Notes: generated by a model not told the origin, from the sequence alone. Shown: positions 1 to 7,725, counted from the stretch's first letter. The stretch is DNA of 17,453 bases from Legionella longbeachae (GCA_016191305.1 JACPOX010000220.1:1-17453); one strand, 5' to 3'. Numbers and translations: made by a program.

Positions 1-45
1 AAGCAATTCTTCGTTAAGTAATTTGGAGGAGAAGGTTTTGTCCAT
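1..45 (-). CDS. 5' end of a leftward gene cut by the window edge, product unknown
   Basis: On the minus strand an ATG at 45-43 opens a frame that stays open for 15 codons to the window edge, reading MDKTFSSKLLNEELL. A Shine-Dalgarno-like AGAGGA lies at about 50-55, four to five bases before the ATG, which is what makes this more than a chance frame. Fifteen residues are too few to name a family; the segment is hydrophilic with no obvious signal peptide. It is divergent from hutU. A hairpin at 68-91 would sit in its leader if transcription starts further right. The call rests only on start, ribosome site and open frame. Confidence 0.42.
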   Translation of the reverse strand, partial: MDKTFSSKLLNEELL

Positions 46-67
46 AAATTCCTCTATTATCAAAATC

Positions 68-91
68 TATCCTGTGACAAATCGCAGGATA
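68..91. repeat. Short hairpin in the leader of the leftward edge gene
   Basis: TATCCTGTG (68-76) and CGCAGGATA (83-91) pair over nine positions with one G-T wobble around a six-base loop. It is 23 to 46 bases before the leftward start at 45 and is not followed by a T run on either strand. It therefore looks more like a leader structure or protein site than a terminator. Function is unknown. Confidence 0.3.
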
Positions 92-253
92 AAGGAAGTT
101 AAGTAATGAATGATCAAAGTGTGTAACTAAATATTCGCCTCAATATTCTTAATTATTAAAAATATAATGATCAACATTATGCCAACATTTCAATTAAGTT
201 AGAAGAATAGCTCTTAAAAAAGCTTTTTTTGTGTCCAAAAATCCGCGTTTATA

Positions 254-400
254 TCATTTATTCCTCATAGTACGGATATTTTTTCGAGAGCTCATATAAT
301 TAACAAATTTATGGGGTTCTTTTCTTTGAGTATTTGGATGCACTTCAGCAATTATTTTAAAGAAAATAGGCCTTGGAAGTTTTGAAGATTTAGATGACAT
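254..400 (-). CDS. Doubtful small leftward ORF, 48 aa, no recognised family
   Basis: The frame runs from ATG at 400-398 to TGA at 256-254 and gives a 48-residue, strongly basic peptide. It starts MSSKSSKLPRPIFFKIIAEV and ends with KNIRTMRNK. An AGG lies only four bases before the ATG, a weak ribosome site. The AAAAAAGCTTTTTTT tract follows the stop at about 217-231 and would be a suitable place for termination. No signal peptide, membrane segment or known motif is visible. It could be a real small gene, the remnant of a longer one, or chance in AT-rich DNA; the last is quite possible. Confidence 0.2.
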   Translation of the reverse strand: MSSKSSKLPRPIFFKIIAEVHPNTQRKEPHKFVNYMSSRKNIRTMRNK

Positions 401-553
401 ATTACCTATTCTATGTCTTAATCTGCTGGGTCAATTCTGAGTTAATAGTATTAAACTCTAATATAAGGAGAACTAAAGCTGCAAAGCCACTAGATCTCTC
501 TTTTTATAGCGTGAACTAACATCCGATATCTATTCTCTGAAAGTTGACTGGTG

Positions 554-559
554 TATGAT
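554..559 (+). promoter_or_regulatory. Possible -10 element of the hutUH-rnhA-dnaQ unit
   Basis: TATGAT at 554-559 matches the sigma-70 -10 hexamer at five of six positions. It would start RNA near 566, about 26 bases before the preferred hutU ATG at 592. No good -35 lies 16 to 18 bases upstream, so activation or weak expression would be expected. The nearby TTGACT at 544-549 is too close to serve this -10. I see no clear HutC-type palindrome here. Confidence 0.28.
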
Positions 560-591
560 GCCTTGTTTTGGTAGCTATGGAGTATTCTAAA

Positions 592-2256
592 ATGGAAAAC
601 TACAAAACAAATAAGGTGATCCGGGCAAATCGAGGCACTGAAAAGCAAGCAAAAAGTTGGTTGACTGAAGCAGCTCTTCGTATGCTTTGTAATAATCTTG
701 ATCCTGATGTAGCCGAAGATCCGGACTCTTTAATTGTTTATGGTGGGTTGGGTAAGGCTGCTCGTAACTGGGATTGTTTTGCCAAAATTGTAGATGTTCT
801 CAAGTCCCTGGATAATAACCAAACATTACTAATTCAATCGGGAAAACCAGTGGGTGTTTTTACCACTCATGAAGATGCGCCCAGAGTGCTCATTGCAAAT
901 TCCAATTTAGTTCCTCGTTGGGCAACATGGGAATATTTCAATGAGTTAGATAAAAAAGGACTCATGATGTATGGGCAAATGACTGCCGGAAGCTGGATTT
1001 ATATTGGATCCCAAGGTATCGTGCAAGGAACTTATGAAACTTTTGTAGCAGCAGCTCGTAAGCACTACGCAGGAAATCTTACAGGACGTTGGATCTTAAC
1101 TGGTGGTTTAGGAGGGATGGGAGGAGCACAAACCTTGGCTGGAACAATGGCAGGAGCTAGCGTACTGGCGGTTGAATGTGATTTAGCACGGATTGAAAAA
1201 CGTCTTAAGACCAAGTACCTAGATCGTTATACAAGTGATTTGGATGAAGCTTTAGCTTGGATAAATGAGTCTTGTGAGAGCCAAAGTCCTTTATCCGTTG
1301 CGGTTTTAGGTAATGCAGCTGAGATCTTTCCTCAATTATTAAAACGAGATGCAATTCCTGCCCTAGTTACCGATCAGACCAGCGCTCATGATCCATTAAA
1401 CGGGTATTTACCTGCTGGATGGACGTTAGAACAAGCGATACAATTGCGAAAAAGTGCACCTGAAGAGGTTGTTGAAGCAGCCAAAAAATCTATGGCAATA
1501 CAAGTTCATGCCATGCTTGGATTCCAGAAAAAAGGAATTCCTGTTTTTGATTACGGTAACAATATAAGACAAATGGCTTTCGAAGCCGGAGAAAAGAATG
1601 CTTTTGCGTTCGAAGGTTTTGTACCTGCTTACATCAGACCTTTATTTTGTGAAGGAATAGGTCCATTTAGATGGGTGGCATTATCAGGAGATCCTGAAGA
1701 CATTTATGCCACGGATGCAATGGTAAAAAAGCTAATTCCGGATAACCAACATTTGCATCATTGGTTGGATATGGCAAAGGAAAAAATCGCATTTCAGGGT
1801 TTACCAGCACGCATTTGTTGGGTTGGCTTAAAAGATAGGGCCCGTTTGGCATTAGCTTTTAATGATATGGTTAGAACAGGCGCGGTTAAAGCACCCATAG
1901 TGATTGGGCGAGATCATCTAGATTCAGGTTCAGTTGCCAGTCCTAATCGTGAAACCGAAGGGATGATGGATGGCAGTGATGCAGTATCCGATTGGCCGTT
2001 GCTTAATGCTTTATTAAATTGTGCTAGTGGCGCAACTTGGGTGAGTATTCATCATGGAGGAGGCGTTGGTATGGGATTTTCACAGCATGCTGGAGTGGTC
2101 ATTGTTGCAGATGGAACAGATAAAGCCGCTCAACGTCTAAGCAGAGTACTGCATAATGATCCTGCTACTGGAGTGATGCGTCATGCTGATGCTGGCTATG
2201 AACTTGCACAAAAGTGCGCTAAAGAAAATGGATTATGGCTGCCTATGGAGGCATAG
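592..2256 (+). CDS. hutU: Urocanate hydratase (urocanase)
   Basis: Converts urocanate to 4-imidazolone-5-propionate, the second step of histidine breakdown, in the cytoplasm with tightly bound NAD+. The 554-residue product is close to the roughly 557 residues of the Pseudomonas enzyme and matches along its length. Visible signatures are [11 protein letters not shown] near residue 21, the QSGKPVGVF loop near 82, the glycine-rich [10 protein letters not shown] at 171-180, the [17 protein letters not shown] block at 261-277, and [13 protein letters not shown] at 401-413. Cys409 in the last block aligns with the essential Cys410 of Pseudomonas putida. I chose ATG 592 because GGAG lies at 579-582, nine bases upstream, and the protein then begins like its relatives. 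ATG 577 and TTG 568 are in frame but lack a ribosome site. hutH follows after 43 bases. The pathway genes hutI, hutF and hutG are not in the window. Confidence 0.96.
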   Translation: MENYKTNKVIRANRGTEKQAKSWLTEAALRMLCNNLDPDVAEDPDSLIVYGGLGKAARNWDCFAKIVDVLKSLDNNQTLLIQSGKPVGVFTTHEDAPRVLIANSNLVPRWATWEYFNELDKKGLMMYGQMTAGSWIYIGSQGIVQGTYETFVAAARKHYAGNLTGRWILTGGLGGMGGAQTLAGTMAGASVLAVECDLARIEKRLKTKYLDRYTSDLDEALAWINESCESQSPLSVAVLGNAAEIFPQLLKRDAIPALVTDQTSAHDPLNGYLPAGWTLEQAIQLRKSAPEEVVEAAKKSMAIQVHAMLGFQKKGIPVFDYGNNIRQMAFEAGEKNAFAFEGFVPAYIRPLFCEGIGPFRWVALSGDPEDIYATDAMVKKLIPDNQHLHHWLDMAKEKIAFQGLPARICWVGLKDRARLALAFNDMVRTGAVKAPIVIGRDHLDSGSVASPNRETEGMMDGSDAVSDWPLLNALLNCASGATWVSIHHGGGVGMGFSQHAGVVIVADGTDKAAQRLSRVLHNDPATGVMRHADAGYELAQKCAKENGLWLPMEA

Positions 2257-2299
2257 AATTGATTTTTTAGGCTAAAGGCTCAACATAAGGAGTTAATTA

Positions 2300-3829
2300 A
2301 TGCAAGAACCTTTTATTCTTCAACCTGGTCAGCTGACTTTGCAATCAATCAAACTTATTTTAAGACAGCGCTTACCTCTTATTCTTGCAGAAGATGCATT
2401 TAGAGGTATTCATGCATCTCATGAGACCGTTAAAAAAATTATCACTGATGGAAAAACAGTTTATGGTATTAATACAGGTTTCGGTTCATTAGCAAATCAA
2501 ACTATTTCAACTGAGAATTTAAAACAGCTACAACGCAATATTGTTCTTTCACATGCTTGTGGTACTGGCGAACTGCTATCTGATGAAATTGTATCTTTAA
2601 TTTTACTCCTTAAAATTAATAATTTGGCTCAAGGTTATTCAGGGGTTAGAAAGGAGCTGATAGATGCTTTGATTTCCCTTTTTAATAATAAGGTTTACCC
2701 TTGTATTCCATCTAAAGGTTCTGTAGGTGCTTCAGGTGATTTAGCCCCTTTGGCACATATGTCCTTACCTTTATTGGGAGTAGGTGAAGTACGTTATCAA
2801 GGAAAGCTTATTAAAGCGATGGATGGTTTAAACATTGCCGGTATTGGACCAGTAGAATTAGAAGCAAAAGAAGGCTTAGCGCTTCTAAATGGACTACAAG
2901 TTTCAACGGCAATTGCTTTAAGTGCTTTATATACAACAGAAACTCTTTTTGAAACCGCACTTATTGCTGGTGCATTATCTGTTGATGCGGCTAATGGTAG
3001 TGATGTACCCTTTGATGATCGTATCCAAAAAGTACGCGGACATGAAGCTCAGAGAAAGGTAGCTGCTTGTTATCGAGAGCTGTTGGCTGAGAGCGAGATC
3101 CGTCAGGCACATCTTCTTTGTTCTCGTGTACAAGATCCTTATTCTTTACGATGCCAACCTCAAATTATGGGAGCGATATTGCATCAAATTCAATTTGTTA
3201 AAGATACTTTGGAAGTTGAAGTCAATGCAATTTCAGATAATCCTTTGGTTTTTAGTGAGCAAGAACAAATTATTTCTGGAGGTAATTTTCATGGGGAAAT
3301 TATTGCAATGGCCGCCGATAATCTGTCTTTGGCTATATCTGAAATAGGCGCTAATGCGGAGCGGCGAATTGCTTTATTAATTGATAATGCTTTTAGTGGC
3401 TTACCCGCATTTTTAATTAAAGAAAGTGGTTTAAATTCAGGGTTTATGATTGCTCATGTCACTGCTGCTGCGTGTGCTAGTGAGAATAAAGCTCTGGCAC
3501 ATCCACATTCAGTTGATAGTCTGCCAACTTCTGCAAATCAGGAGGATCATGTTTCTATGGCGACCAGTGCTGCCAGACGCTTACATGAAATGAATGATAA
3601 TACAGCAACAATACTAGCTATTGAGTTATTGGCAGCTAGCCAAGGAATAGAATTTCATAAGCCATTGAAATCATCTAGATTACTAGAAGAAGTTTATCAG
3701 GGTATTCGTTCCTTTGTTGCACCTTATGATAGTGATCGTTATTTTGCACCTGATATTGAAATAATGAAGCAAAACATTTTGAATGAGCAATTTTCTACCC
3801 CTTTTTTTCACTTATGGGATAAAAATTAA
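2300..3829 (+). CDS. hutH: Histidine ammonia-lyase (histidase)
   Basis: Removes ammonia from L-histidine to give trans-urocanate, the substrate of the upstream hutU product; a cytoplasmic homotetramer in this family. The 509-residue protein carries the GSVGASGDLAPL motif, whose Ala144-Ser145-Gly146 cyclise into the electrophilic MIO cofactor. It also has VYGINTGFGSL near residue 54 with the active-site tyrosine (Tyr55). Other landmarks are the QDPYSLRCQPQ and NPLVFSEQ-type loops and the SADQEDHVSM-like segment (here TSANQEDHVSM). Length and motifs are those of the bacterial HutH branch rather than plant phenylalanine lyase. ATG 2300 is preceded by AAGGAG with seven bases of spacing. The stop codon overlaps the Shine-Dalgarno of rnhA, so the two are probably translated from one message. 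Confidence 0.97.
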   Translation: MQEPFILQPGQLTLQSIKLILRQRLPLILAEDAFRGIHASHETVKKIITDGKTVYGINTGFGSLANQTISTENLKQLQRNIVLSHACGTGELLSDEIVSLILLLKINNLAQGYSGVRKELIDALISLFNNKVYPCIPSKGSVGASGDLAPLAHMSLPLLGVGEVRYQGKLIKAMDGLNIAGIGPVELEAKEGLALLNGLQVSTAIALSALYTTETLFETALIAGALSVDAANGSDVPFDDRIQKVRGHEAQRKVAACYRELLAESEIRQAHLLCSRVQDPYSLRCQPQIMGAILHQIQFVKDTLEVEVNAISDNPLVFSEQEQIISGGNFHGEIIAMAADNLSLAISEIGANAERRIALLIDNAFSGLPAFLIKESGLNSGFMIAHVTAAACASENKALAHPHSVDSLPTSANQEDHVSMATSAARRLHEMNDNTATILAIELLAASQGIEFHKPLKSSRLLEEVYQGIRSFVAPYDSDRYFAPDIEIMKQNILNEQFSTPFFHLWDKN

Positions 3830-3838
3830 GGATCTGAT

Positions 3839-4273
3839 GTGACGACTGAAATTTATACTGATGGTGCATGTAAAGGAAATCCTGGGCCTGGTGGTTGGGG
3901 TGTATTGCTTCGCTACAAAGGACAGGAAAAAACATTACATGGTGGTGAAATACTTACTACGAACAATCGTATGGAACTCATGGCTGCTATTAAAGGTTTA
4001 GAGGCTTTAAAACGTTCTTGTACCGTCGATTTATATACTGATTCTCAATATTTAAGAAAAGGAATGAAAGAGTGGTTGTCTAACTGGAAGTTAAATGGCT
4101 GGCGTAATGCAAAAAAAGAACCCGTCAAGAATGCTGATCTTTGGAAATTATTAGATGAACTGGCTTCACGACATCAAATAAACTGGCATTGGGTCAAAGG
4201 CCATTCGGGCCATATTGAAAATGATTTGGTCGATGCTTTGGCAAACCGAGCTATAGAAGAATTAAGTGAGTAA
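3839..4273 (+). CDS. rnhA: Ribonuclease HI
   Basis: Cuts the RNA strand of RNA-DNA hybrids, clearing R-loops and replication primers in the cytoplasm. The 144-residue product matches E. coli RNase HI closely. Catalytic residues are Asp8 ([14 protein letters not shown]), Glu46 ([12 protein letters not shown]), Asp68 (YTDSQY) and Asp132, with the flexible-loop His122 in WVKGHSGH. The basic handle region ([16 protein letters not shown], about 83-98) is present, which marks the proteobacterial type. It is a little shorter than the E. coli enzyme, lacking part of the C-terminal tail. The start is GTG at 3839; AAGGA at 3828-3832, over the hutH stop, is six bases upstream. The gap to hutH is 9 bases and to dnaQ 3 bases. 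rnhA beside dnaQ is common in gammaproteobacteria, but here both point the same way behind hut genes. Confidence 0.97.
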   Translation: MTTEIYTDGACKGNPGPGGWGVLLRYKGQEKTLHGGEILTTNNRMELMAAIKGLEALKRSCTVDLYTDSQYLRKGMKEWLSNWKLNGWRNAKKEPVKNADLWKLLDELASRHQINWHWVKGHSGHIENDLVDALANRAIEELSE

Positions 4274-4276
4274 AGT

Positions 4277-4993
4277 ATGCGTCAGGTTATTTTAGATACA
4301 GAAACTACAGGTATAGGGCATGAGCAAGGGCATCGAATTATTGAAATTGGTTGTGTGGAGTTGATTGATAGAAAATTAACAGGGAAACATTTCCATGTAT
4401 ACCTAAATCCTCAACGTAAAGTCGACGAAGGTGCATTTCGTGTACACGGAATTAGTGATGAGTTTTTGCAAGACAAGCCATTGTTTGAAGAAAAAGTTTC
4501 TGAATTTTTGCAGTTTGTTGGTGGTGCGGAATTAATTATCCACAATGCTCCTTTTGATATGGGCTTCTTGAATGCGGAACTGAAGCATATTAAATGGAAG
4601 AAAAAACTTGAAGAGTATTGCGATGTTTTTGATACCTTGGTTGTAGCAAGAGAAAAATATCCAGGCCAGCGTAATAGTTTGGATGCTTTATGTAAGCGTT
4701 ATGGAATAGATCATTTTAATCGCAAACTTCATGGAGCGTTACTTGATGCTGAGATTTTGGCTTTCGTCTATTTAGCTATGACTGGTGGTCAGAGCAGCTT
4801 ATTTGTAGAAGCAGAAGAAACATTAAGTCAAGCAAAGATAAAAAATCAAGAAATCACAGCACTTTATTTAGCAAATCCATCAGTTATAACAGCAGATAAT
4901 GATGAGTTACAGTCGCATCATTCTTTTGTAGAATTTCTTAGTAGCAAATCAGGAATTAATCATTGGGAAGAAAACCCAGTAGAAACGGATTAG
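4277..4993 (+). CDS. dnaQ: DNA polymerase III epsilon subunit, 3'-5' proofreading exonuclease
   Basis: Removes misinserted bases during chromosome replication as part of the polymerase III core with alpha and theta. The N-terminal 170 residues form a DEDDh exonuclease domain: Asp7 and Glu9 (LDTETTG), Asp94 (HNAPFDMGFL), His152 and Asp157 (KLHGALLDAEILA) are all in place. The HFHVYLNP and FRVHGISDEFL segments match E. coli epsilon almost word for word. Residues after about 180 form a poorly conserved tail, which in E. coli binds the alpha subunit. At 238 residues the length is normal. It starts three bases after the rnhA stop and is probably translated through coupling; no strong separate ribosome site is seen apart from a weak GAG within the end of rnhA. 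It is the last gene before the large palindrome at 5006-5130. Confidence 0.96.
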   Translation: MRQVILDTETTGIGHEQGHRIIEIGCVELIDRKLTGKHFHVYLNPQRKVDEGAFRVHGISDEFLQDKPLFEEKVSEFLQFVGGAELIIHNAPFDMGFLNAELKHIKWKKKLEEYCDVFDTLVVAREKYPGQRNSLDALCKRYGIDHFNRKLHGALLDAEILAFVYLAMTGGQSSLFVEAEETLSQAKIKNQEITALYLANPSVITADNDELQSHHSFVEFLSSKSGINHWEENPVETD

Positions 4994-5005
4994 AAGCTGT
5001 TTATA

Positions 5006-5130
5006 TATAGCGCCGCCCACTTAGCTTTATACTTTGTTGCAAGTTCATTTAAGTTCGGCATGTACCTATGTACACACCCTCACCTAAATGAACTTGCGCC
5101 TCGTCTAAAACTAAGTGGGTGACGTTATAG
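5006..5130. repeat. 125-base imperfect palindrome between dnaQ and a convergent gene
   Basis: Three nested arms fold on one axis. The outer arm 5006-5024 pairs with 5111-5129, with one C-A mismatch and two G-T wobbles. The middle arm 5039-5053 pairs with 5083-5097, matching at 14 of 15 positions. The tip TGTAC 5061-5065 pairs with GTACA 5070-5074 around a CTAT loop. The whole lies between the converging 3' ends of dnaQ and the leftward gene at 5152, so it could end both transcripts. No T run follows on either strand, so it is not a textbook rho-independent terminator. Its size and layered symmetry suggest a dispersed palindromic repeat or small non-autonomous mobile element. Only one copy is in this window, so the repeat nature is unproven. 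Confidence 0.75.
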
Positions 5131-5151
5131 TCTAATTTGCTTATGAGTCTG

Positions 5152-5556
5152 TTAATTACTTTTTGGAAACAAATATTTTAAGGCAAAATCTGTACCAATA
5201 CATTCGCCCAGAGATCTTCCCCACACCGAGAGACTATTATCATTTATTTGATCAGGAATTGAAGCGTAGAGTTTTTGTTGACATTTATCAAAACTTTCAG
5301 GAATTACTGCGACACACTGGTCGTAGGTCATTTTGATGTCATCAAGCTGTTTTTTAAGCTGCGGGTCATTCTGAAAATCCTTACAAATAAGATCAGGCAA
5401 TGATTGTTTAATTGATTTTAGCCAATCGTCTTTACTGAGAGTCGTGTCATTAGGAATAGCTGTGGTGGTTTTAGGAGGATCCTCTGCACTTGCCGTTGAA
5501 AATATAAGCGAAGTACCACAAAGAATAGAAGTAAACATAAGCAAATATTTAAACAT
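5152..5556 (-). CDS. Small exported cysteine-containing protein, unknown function
   Basis: A 134-residue protein with a clear Sec signal peptide: Lys3, a hydrophobic core at about 4-21, and a probable signal-peptidase I cut after Ala24 (TASA then ED). The mature part of about 110 residues is mostly helical in character and has four cysteines, Cys58, Cys81, Cys92 and Cys119. These could form two disulphides in the periplasm or outside the cell. The fifth cysteine, Cys13, is inside the signal core and is not a lipobox. I do not recognise the family. The start is well supported: AAGGAAC at 5561-5567 (minus strand) is four to five bases before the ATG. It is divergent from the L,D-transpeptidase at 5688 across 131 bases of very AT-rich DNA, and convergent with dnaQ. 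The shared upstream region and shared export hint at envelope work, but that is inference. Confidence 0.8.
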   Translation of the reverse strand: MFKYLLMFTSILCGTSLIFSTASAEDPPKTTTAIPNDTTLSKDDWLKSIKQSLPDLICKDFQNDPQLKKQLDDIKMTYDQCVAVIPESFDKCQQKLYASIPDQINDNSLSVWGRSLGECIGTDFALKYLFPKSN

Positions 5557-5626
5557 AATTGTTCCTTTTTTTTATATCACTAATTTAAATAGTAGAACAA
5601 TAATCATTATTATGGTTAAAAATTAC

Positions 5627-5654
5627 TTGTATAGATCAAAAATTAAACTAATAT
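5627..5654 (+). promoter_or_regulatory. Possible promoter of the YkuD L,D-transpeptidase gene
   Basis: TTGTAT at 5627-5632 and TAATAT at 5649-5654 are separated by 16 bases and would start RNA near 5661. That leaves a leader of about 27 bases to ATG 5688. Both hexamers match the sigma-70 consensus at four or five of six positions. The surrounding DNA is so AT-rich that chance matches are likely. Confidence 0.33.
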
Positions 5655-5687
5655 TAAAGTAAATATGGATTTATATTGAGGATTATT

Positions 5688-6230
5688 ATGGAAAAACAAA
5701 GTTCTTTTTTGTCATTATTTGCTGGCTTCTTGTCTTTTTTAGTATTTGCTTTTCCATTCTGCTCTTTTGCAGGAGAGAATACATTTATTTTCAATCCCAA
5801 CACTCTATCCTGGAAAGCGATTAATTCACATGGAAAAATTGTACGTACTGGAAAAGGATCTGCGGGCAGAAAATATTGTCCAGATATACATCGAGGTTGT
5901 AAAACACCTACTGGAGTCTTTCGAATATGGAGTAAGGGTGGTTCTGGCTGTGTATCCAGTCGTTATCCGGTGGGGCGTGGTGGCGCACCTATGCCTTATT
6001 GTATGTTTTTTACTAAAAACTATGCAATACATGGATCATATGAAGTACCCAATTATAACGCCAGTCATGGTTGTGTACGTTTGAGGCCCGGTGATGCCAA
6101 GTGGTTAAGTCATAATTTTAAACATGTTCCCTATCATTCATCATCTTCCATACTAAATGAGGAACCGCAACCACAAGTAGTTTTAGCATTGGGGTTACGA
6201 ATAACAAATTGCTCTCCTTGGATACCTTGA
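5688..6230 (+). CDS. Exported YkuD-type L,D-transpeptidase (EnhA-like), 3' end overlapping erpA
   Basis: Expected to form or edit 3-3 peptidoglycan cross-links, or attach proteins to peptidoglycan, in the periplasm. The 180-residue protein starts with a signal peptide (hydrophobic core about 9-27, cut near residue 28). The catalytic block is intact: His115-Gly116 of [11 protein letters not shown], then [15 protein letters not shown] at 126-140 with His127 and the nucleophile Cys129. PTGVFRIW at 74-81 is the usual upstream strand. ATG 5688 has GAGGA five bases before it; TTG 5676 does not. The odd part is the end. YkuD domains normally finish with a strand like GTKVIV after the active site, but here residues from about 149 on are encoded antisense to the 3' end of erpA and look unlike the family. 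Legionella genomes carry several such proteins labelled EnhA (enhanced entry); that link is by domain type only. Confidence 0.85.
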   Translation: MEKQSSFLSLFAGFLSFLVFAFPFCSFAGENTFIFNPNTLSWKAINSHGKIVRTGKGSAGRKYCPDIHRGCKTPTGVFRIWSKGGSGCVSSRYPVGRGGAPMPYCMFFTKNYAIHGSYEVPNYNASHGCVRLRPGDAKWLSHNFKHVPYHSSSSILNEEPQPQVVLALGLRITNCSPWIP

Positions 6231-6520
6231 ATGTAATCAATCTCAGCATCATGTAAGTATTGATAGCTCATTGAATCAATAAGAAGTTTAACAGAAGAGA
6301 CTCCATCAGAGCATTGTTGCACAATTACAGCGTCATCTTCATTGATTTCTTCATCAAAACTAAATCCATACTGAAATCCTGAGCAACCACCACCTGTGAT
6401 AGATACGCGTAAATTTAAATTAAAATTATTTTCTTCTTTTATTAACTCGGCTACTTTATCTGCTGCACTAACAGAAAAGTAGATGTCACTTGTTGTTGGG
6501 GATATATCAATAGCGGCCAT
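6134..6520 (-). CDS. erpA: A-type iron-sulphur cluster carrier (insertion) protein
   Basis: Receives a 2Fe-2S or 4Fe-4S cluster from the scaffold and passes it to apo-enzymes, in E. coli including IspG/IspH of isoprenoid synthesis. The 128-residue product has the three ligand cysteines: Cys46 in [13 protein letters not shown], and Cys116 and Cys118 in [16 protein letters not shown]. The ErpA-type spelling of both motifs favours ErpA over IscA or SufA. It carries about 15 extra residues at the N terminus and an acidic EDDE tail relative to E. coli ErpA. I chose ATG 6520 because GGAG is five bases upstream. The alternative ATG at 6544 overlaps a good -10 hexamer and is unlikely. Its last 97 bases lie antisense to the L,D-transpeptidase gene; the conserved ligand motif there shows that this strand's reading is under strong selection. 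mnmA, also a sulphur-trafficking enzyme, is upstream on the same strand. Confidence 0.95.
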   Translation of the reverse strand: MAAIDISPTTSDIYFSVSAADKVAELIKEENNFNLNLRVSITGGGCSGFQYGFSFDEEINEDDAVIVQQCSDGVSSVKLLIDSMSYQYLHDAEIDYIQGIQGEQFVIRNPNAKTTCGCGSSFSMEDDE

Positions 6521-6543
6521 TTTAACTCCAGTTGTATCATACA

Positions 6544-6572
6544 ATTATAACGTAAATAAAACCGCACACCAA
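6544..6572 (-). promoter_or_regulatory. Probable erpA promoter
   Basis: Reading leftward, TTGGTG (6572-6567) and a perfect TATAAT (6549-6544) are separated by 17 bases. RNA would start near 6537, giving a leader of about 17 bases to the erpA ATG at 6520. This supports erpA having its own promoter in the 119-base gap behind mnmA rather than depending only on read-through. No IscR-like site was recognised. Confidence 0.5.
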
Positions 6573-6639
6573 CTCAATACGCTAAATGTTCCTAAATTTG
6601 TAGTATTTTTTAACGCTATTAGAAAAGTGCATTACATTC

Positions 6640-7725
6640 TTATCTAATAATCTGTTCAATGACAGCACCGCCAAGGCATTGATTTTTATCATAAAAAACT
6701 ACATATTGTCCCGGTGTTACTGCTCTTTGAGGGCTTGAAAACAGTACATAATGTTGATTTTTATCCTGAGGAGAAATCATGCAGCCTTGTTCTGCTTGTC
6801 TGTATCGAGTTTTAGCATAACAGGTGAGTGGTAAACTATTCTGATATTCAGCTAACCAATGAATAGGGCCGCAAATCAAACCTTGTGCATACAGCATTGG
6901 ATGTTGGCTACCTTGAGCTACATACAGCGTATTGGTCGCGACTTCTTTATCTACTACATACCAAGGATCATCAGTTGAATTTTGCAATCCACCAATACCT
7001 AGTCCTTGCCGTTGACCTAAAGTATAAAACATTAATCCATCATGCTTACCTAACAGAATACCCTCTGTACTTTTGATGTCACCAGGACGGGCTAGAATGA
7101 ATTCTTTTAAAAATGAATTAAAGCGTTTCTCGCCAATAAAACAAATACCTGTAGAGTCCTTTTTAGCATGCGTGGCCAAACCTAATTTTTTAGCGAGTTC
7201 TCTAATTTCCGGTTTTGTATATTCCCCTATTGGAAACAAGGCTTTCCCCAACGCTTTTGGATCTACCGCATGGAGAAAATAAGTTTGATCTTTGTCTCTG
7301 TCTTTTGCTTTGTATAAAAACCCAACATCTCCTATGATTTTATTTTTGGCATAATGTCCGGTTGCGATATAGTCAGCTCCAAGCGTCAAAGCATGGTTTA
7401 AGAAAGCATTAAATTTAATTTCTTTATTGCATAATACATCAGGGTTAGGAGTTCTTCCTTCTTCATACTCACTTAAAAAATGAGTAAAGACTTTTTGCCA
7501 ATATTCTTCAGAAAAATTTACTGTATGGAGAGGAATTTGTAATTGATTGCATACCGCTTGAGCATCAGCTAGATCTTGAGCCGCGGGACAAAACTCATTA
7601 GTATCATCTTGCTCCCAGTTCTTCATGAACAAACCTTCGACCTGGTAGCCAGCTTCTTTTAATAACCAGGCAGCAACTGAGGAATCCACACCGCCAGACA
7701 TTCCAACTATAACTTTAGCTTTCAT
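6640..7725 (-). CDS. mnmA: tRNA-specific 2-thiouridylase
   Basis: Transfers sulphur, delivered through the Tus relay, to U34 of tRNA-Lys, -Glu and -Gln in the cytoplasm, using ATP to adenylate the base. The 361-residue protein has the PP-loop GMSGGVDSS at 8-16 and the two catalytic cysteines. These are Cys99 in TPNPDVLCN and Cys195 in [10 protein letters not shown], matching Cys102 and Cys199 of E. coli. [18 protein letters not shown] and KDQTYFL are further family blocks. The frame is open upstream to 7788, but those 21 extra residues are hydrophobic and unlike the family, and overlap the repeat at 7784-7809. ATG 7725 gives the expected [12 protein letters not shown] start although no good ribosome site precedes it. 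A weak leftward promoter, TTGAAT at 7775-7770 and TTAATA at 7751-7746, is possible. It is divergent from the DUF177-rpmF-fab cluster. Confidence 0.96.
   Translation of the reverse strand: MKAKVIVGMSGGVDSSVAAWLLKEAGYQVEGLFMKNWEQDDTNEFCPAAQDLADAQAVCNQLQIPLHTVNFSEEYWQKVFTHFLSEYEEGRTPNPDVLCNKEIKFNAFLNHALTLGADYIATGHYAKNKIIGDVGFLYKAKDRDKDQTYFLHAVDPKALGKALFPIGEYTKPEIRELAKKLGLATHAKKDSTGICFIGEKRFNSFLKEFILARPGDIKSTEGILLGKHDGLMFYTLGQRQGLGIGGLQNSTDDPWYVVDKEVATNTLYVAQGSQHPMLYAQGLICGPIHWLAEYQNSLPLTCYAKTRYRQAEQGCMISPQDKNQHYVLFSSPQRAVTPGQYVVFYDKNQCLGGAVIEQIIR

Larger units (their letters stand above)
46..591. other. AT-rich non-coding stretch upstream of hutU
   Basis: About 545 bases hold no convincing gene on the plus strand. 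Contents seen: the hairpin at 68-91; a self-complementary AAAAAAGCTTTTTTT at about 217-231 that could end transcription coming from either side; a doubtful leftward small frame at 254-400; an imperfect inverted repeat at 439-458 (GAGTTAATA against TATTAAACTC, one unpaired base); a purine-rich AAGGAG at about 466-471 with no start codon at a useful distance; and the probable hutU promoter at its right end. It may contain decayed coding sequence, but I could not recognise a parent gene in any frame. Confidence 0.5.

Noticed and set aside
217..231. AAAAAAGCTTTTTTT as a rho-independent terminator
   Set aside because: It is self-complementary but has no loop and almost no GC; at best a weak end signal, kept only as part of the spacer description.
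3126..3347. Rightward 73-residue frame inside hutH
   Set aside because: It is out of frame with a fully conserved histidase and is rich in chance Ile/Leu/Trp codons.
5444..5662. Rightward 72-residue frame antisense to the exported small protein
   Set aside because: It overlaps the signal-peptide end of a gene with a strong ribosome site and has no ribosome site or recognisable motif of its own.
5746..6084. Rightward 112-residue frame inside the L,D-transpeptidase gene
   Set aside because: It is an out-of-frame shadow of a gene with an intact signal peptide and catalytic motif.
6521..6544. Longer erpA start at 6544
   Set aside because: The ATG overlaps a perfect TATAAT whose predicted RNA starts downstream of it, while ATG 6520 has a well-spaced GGAG.
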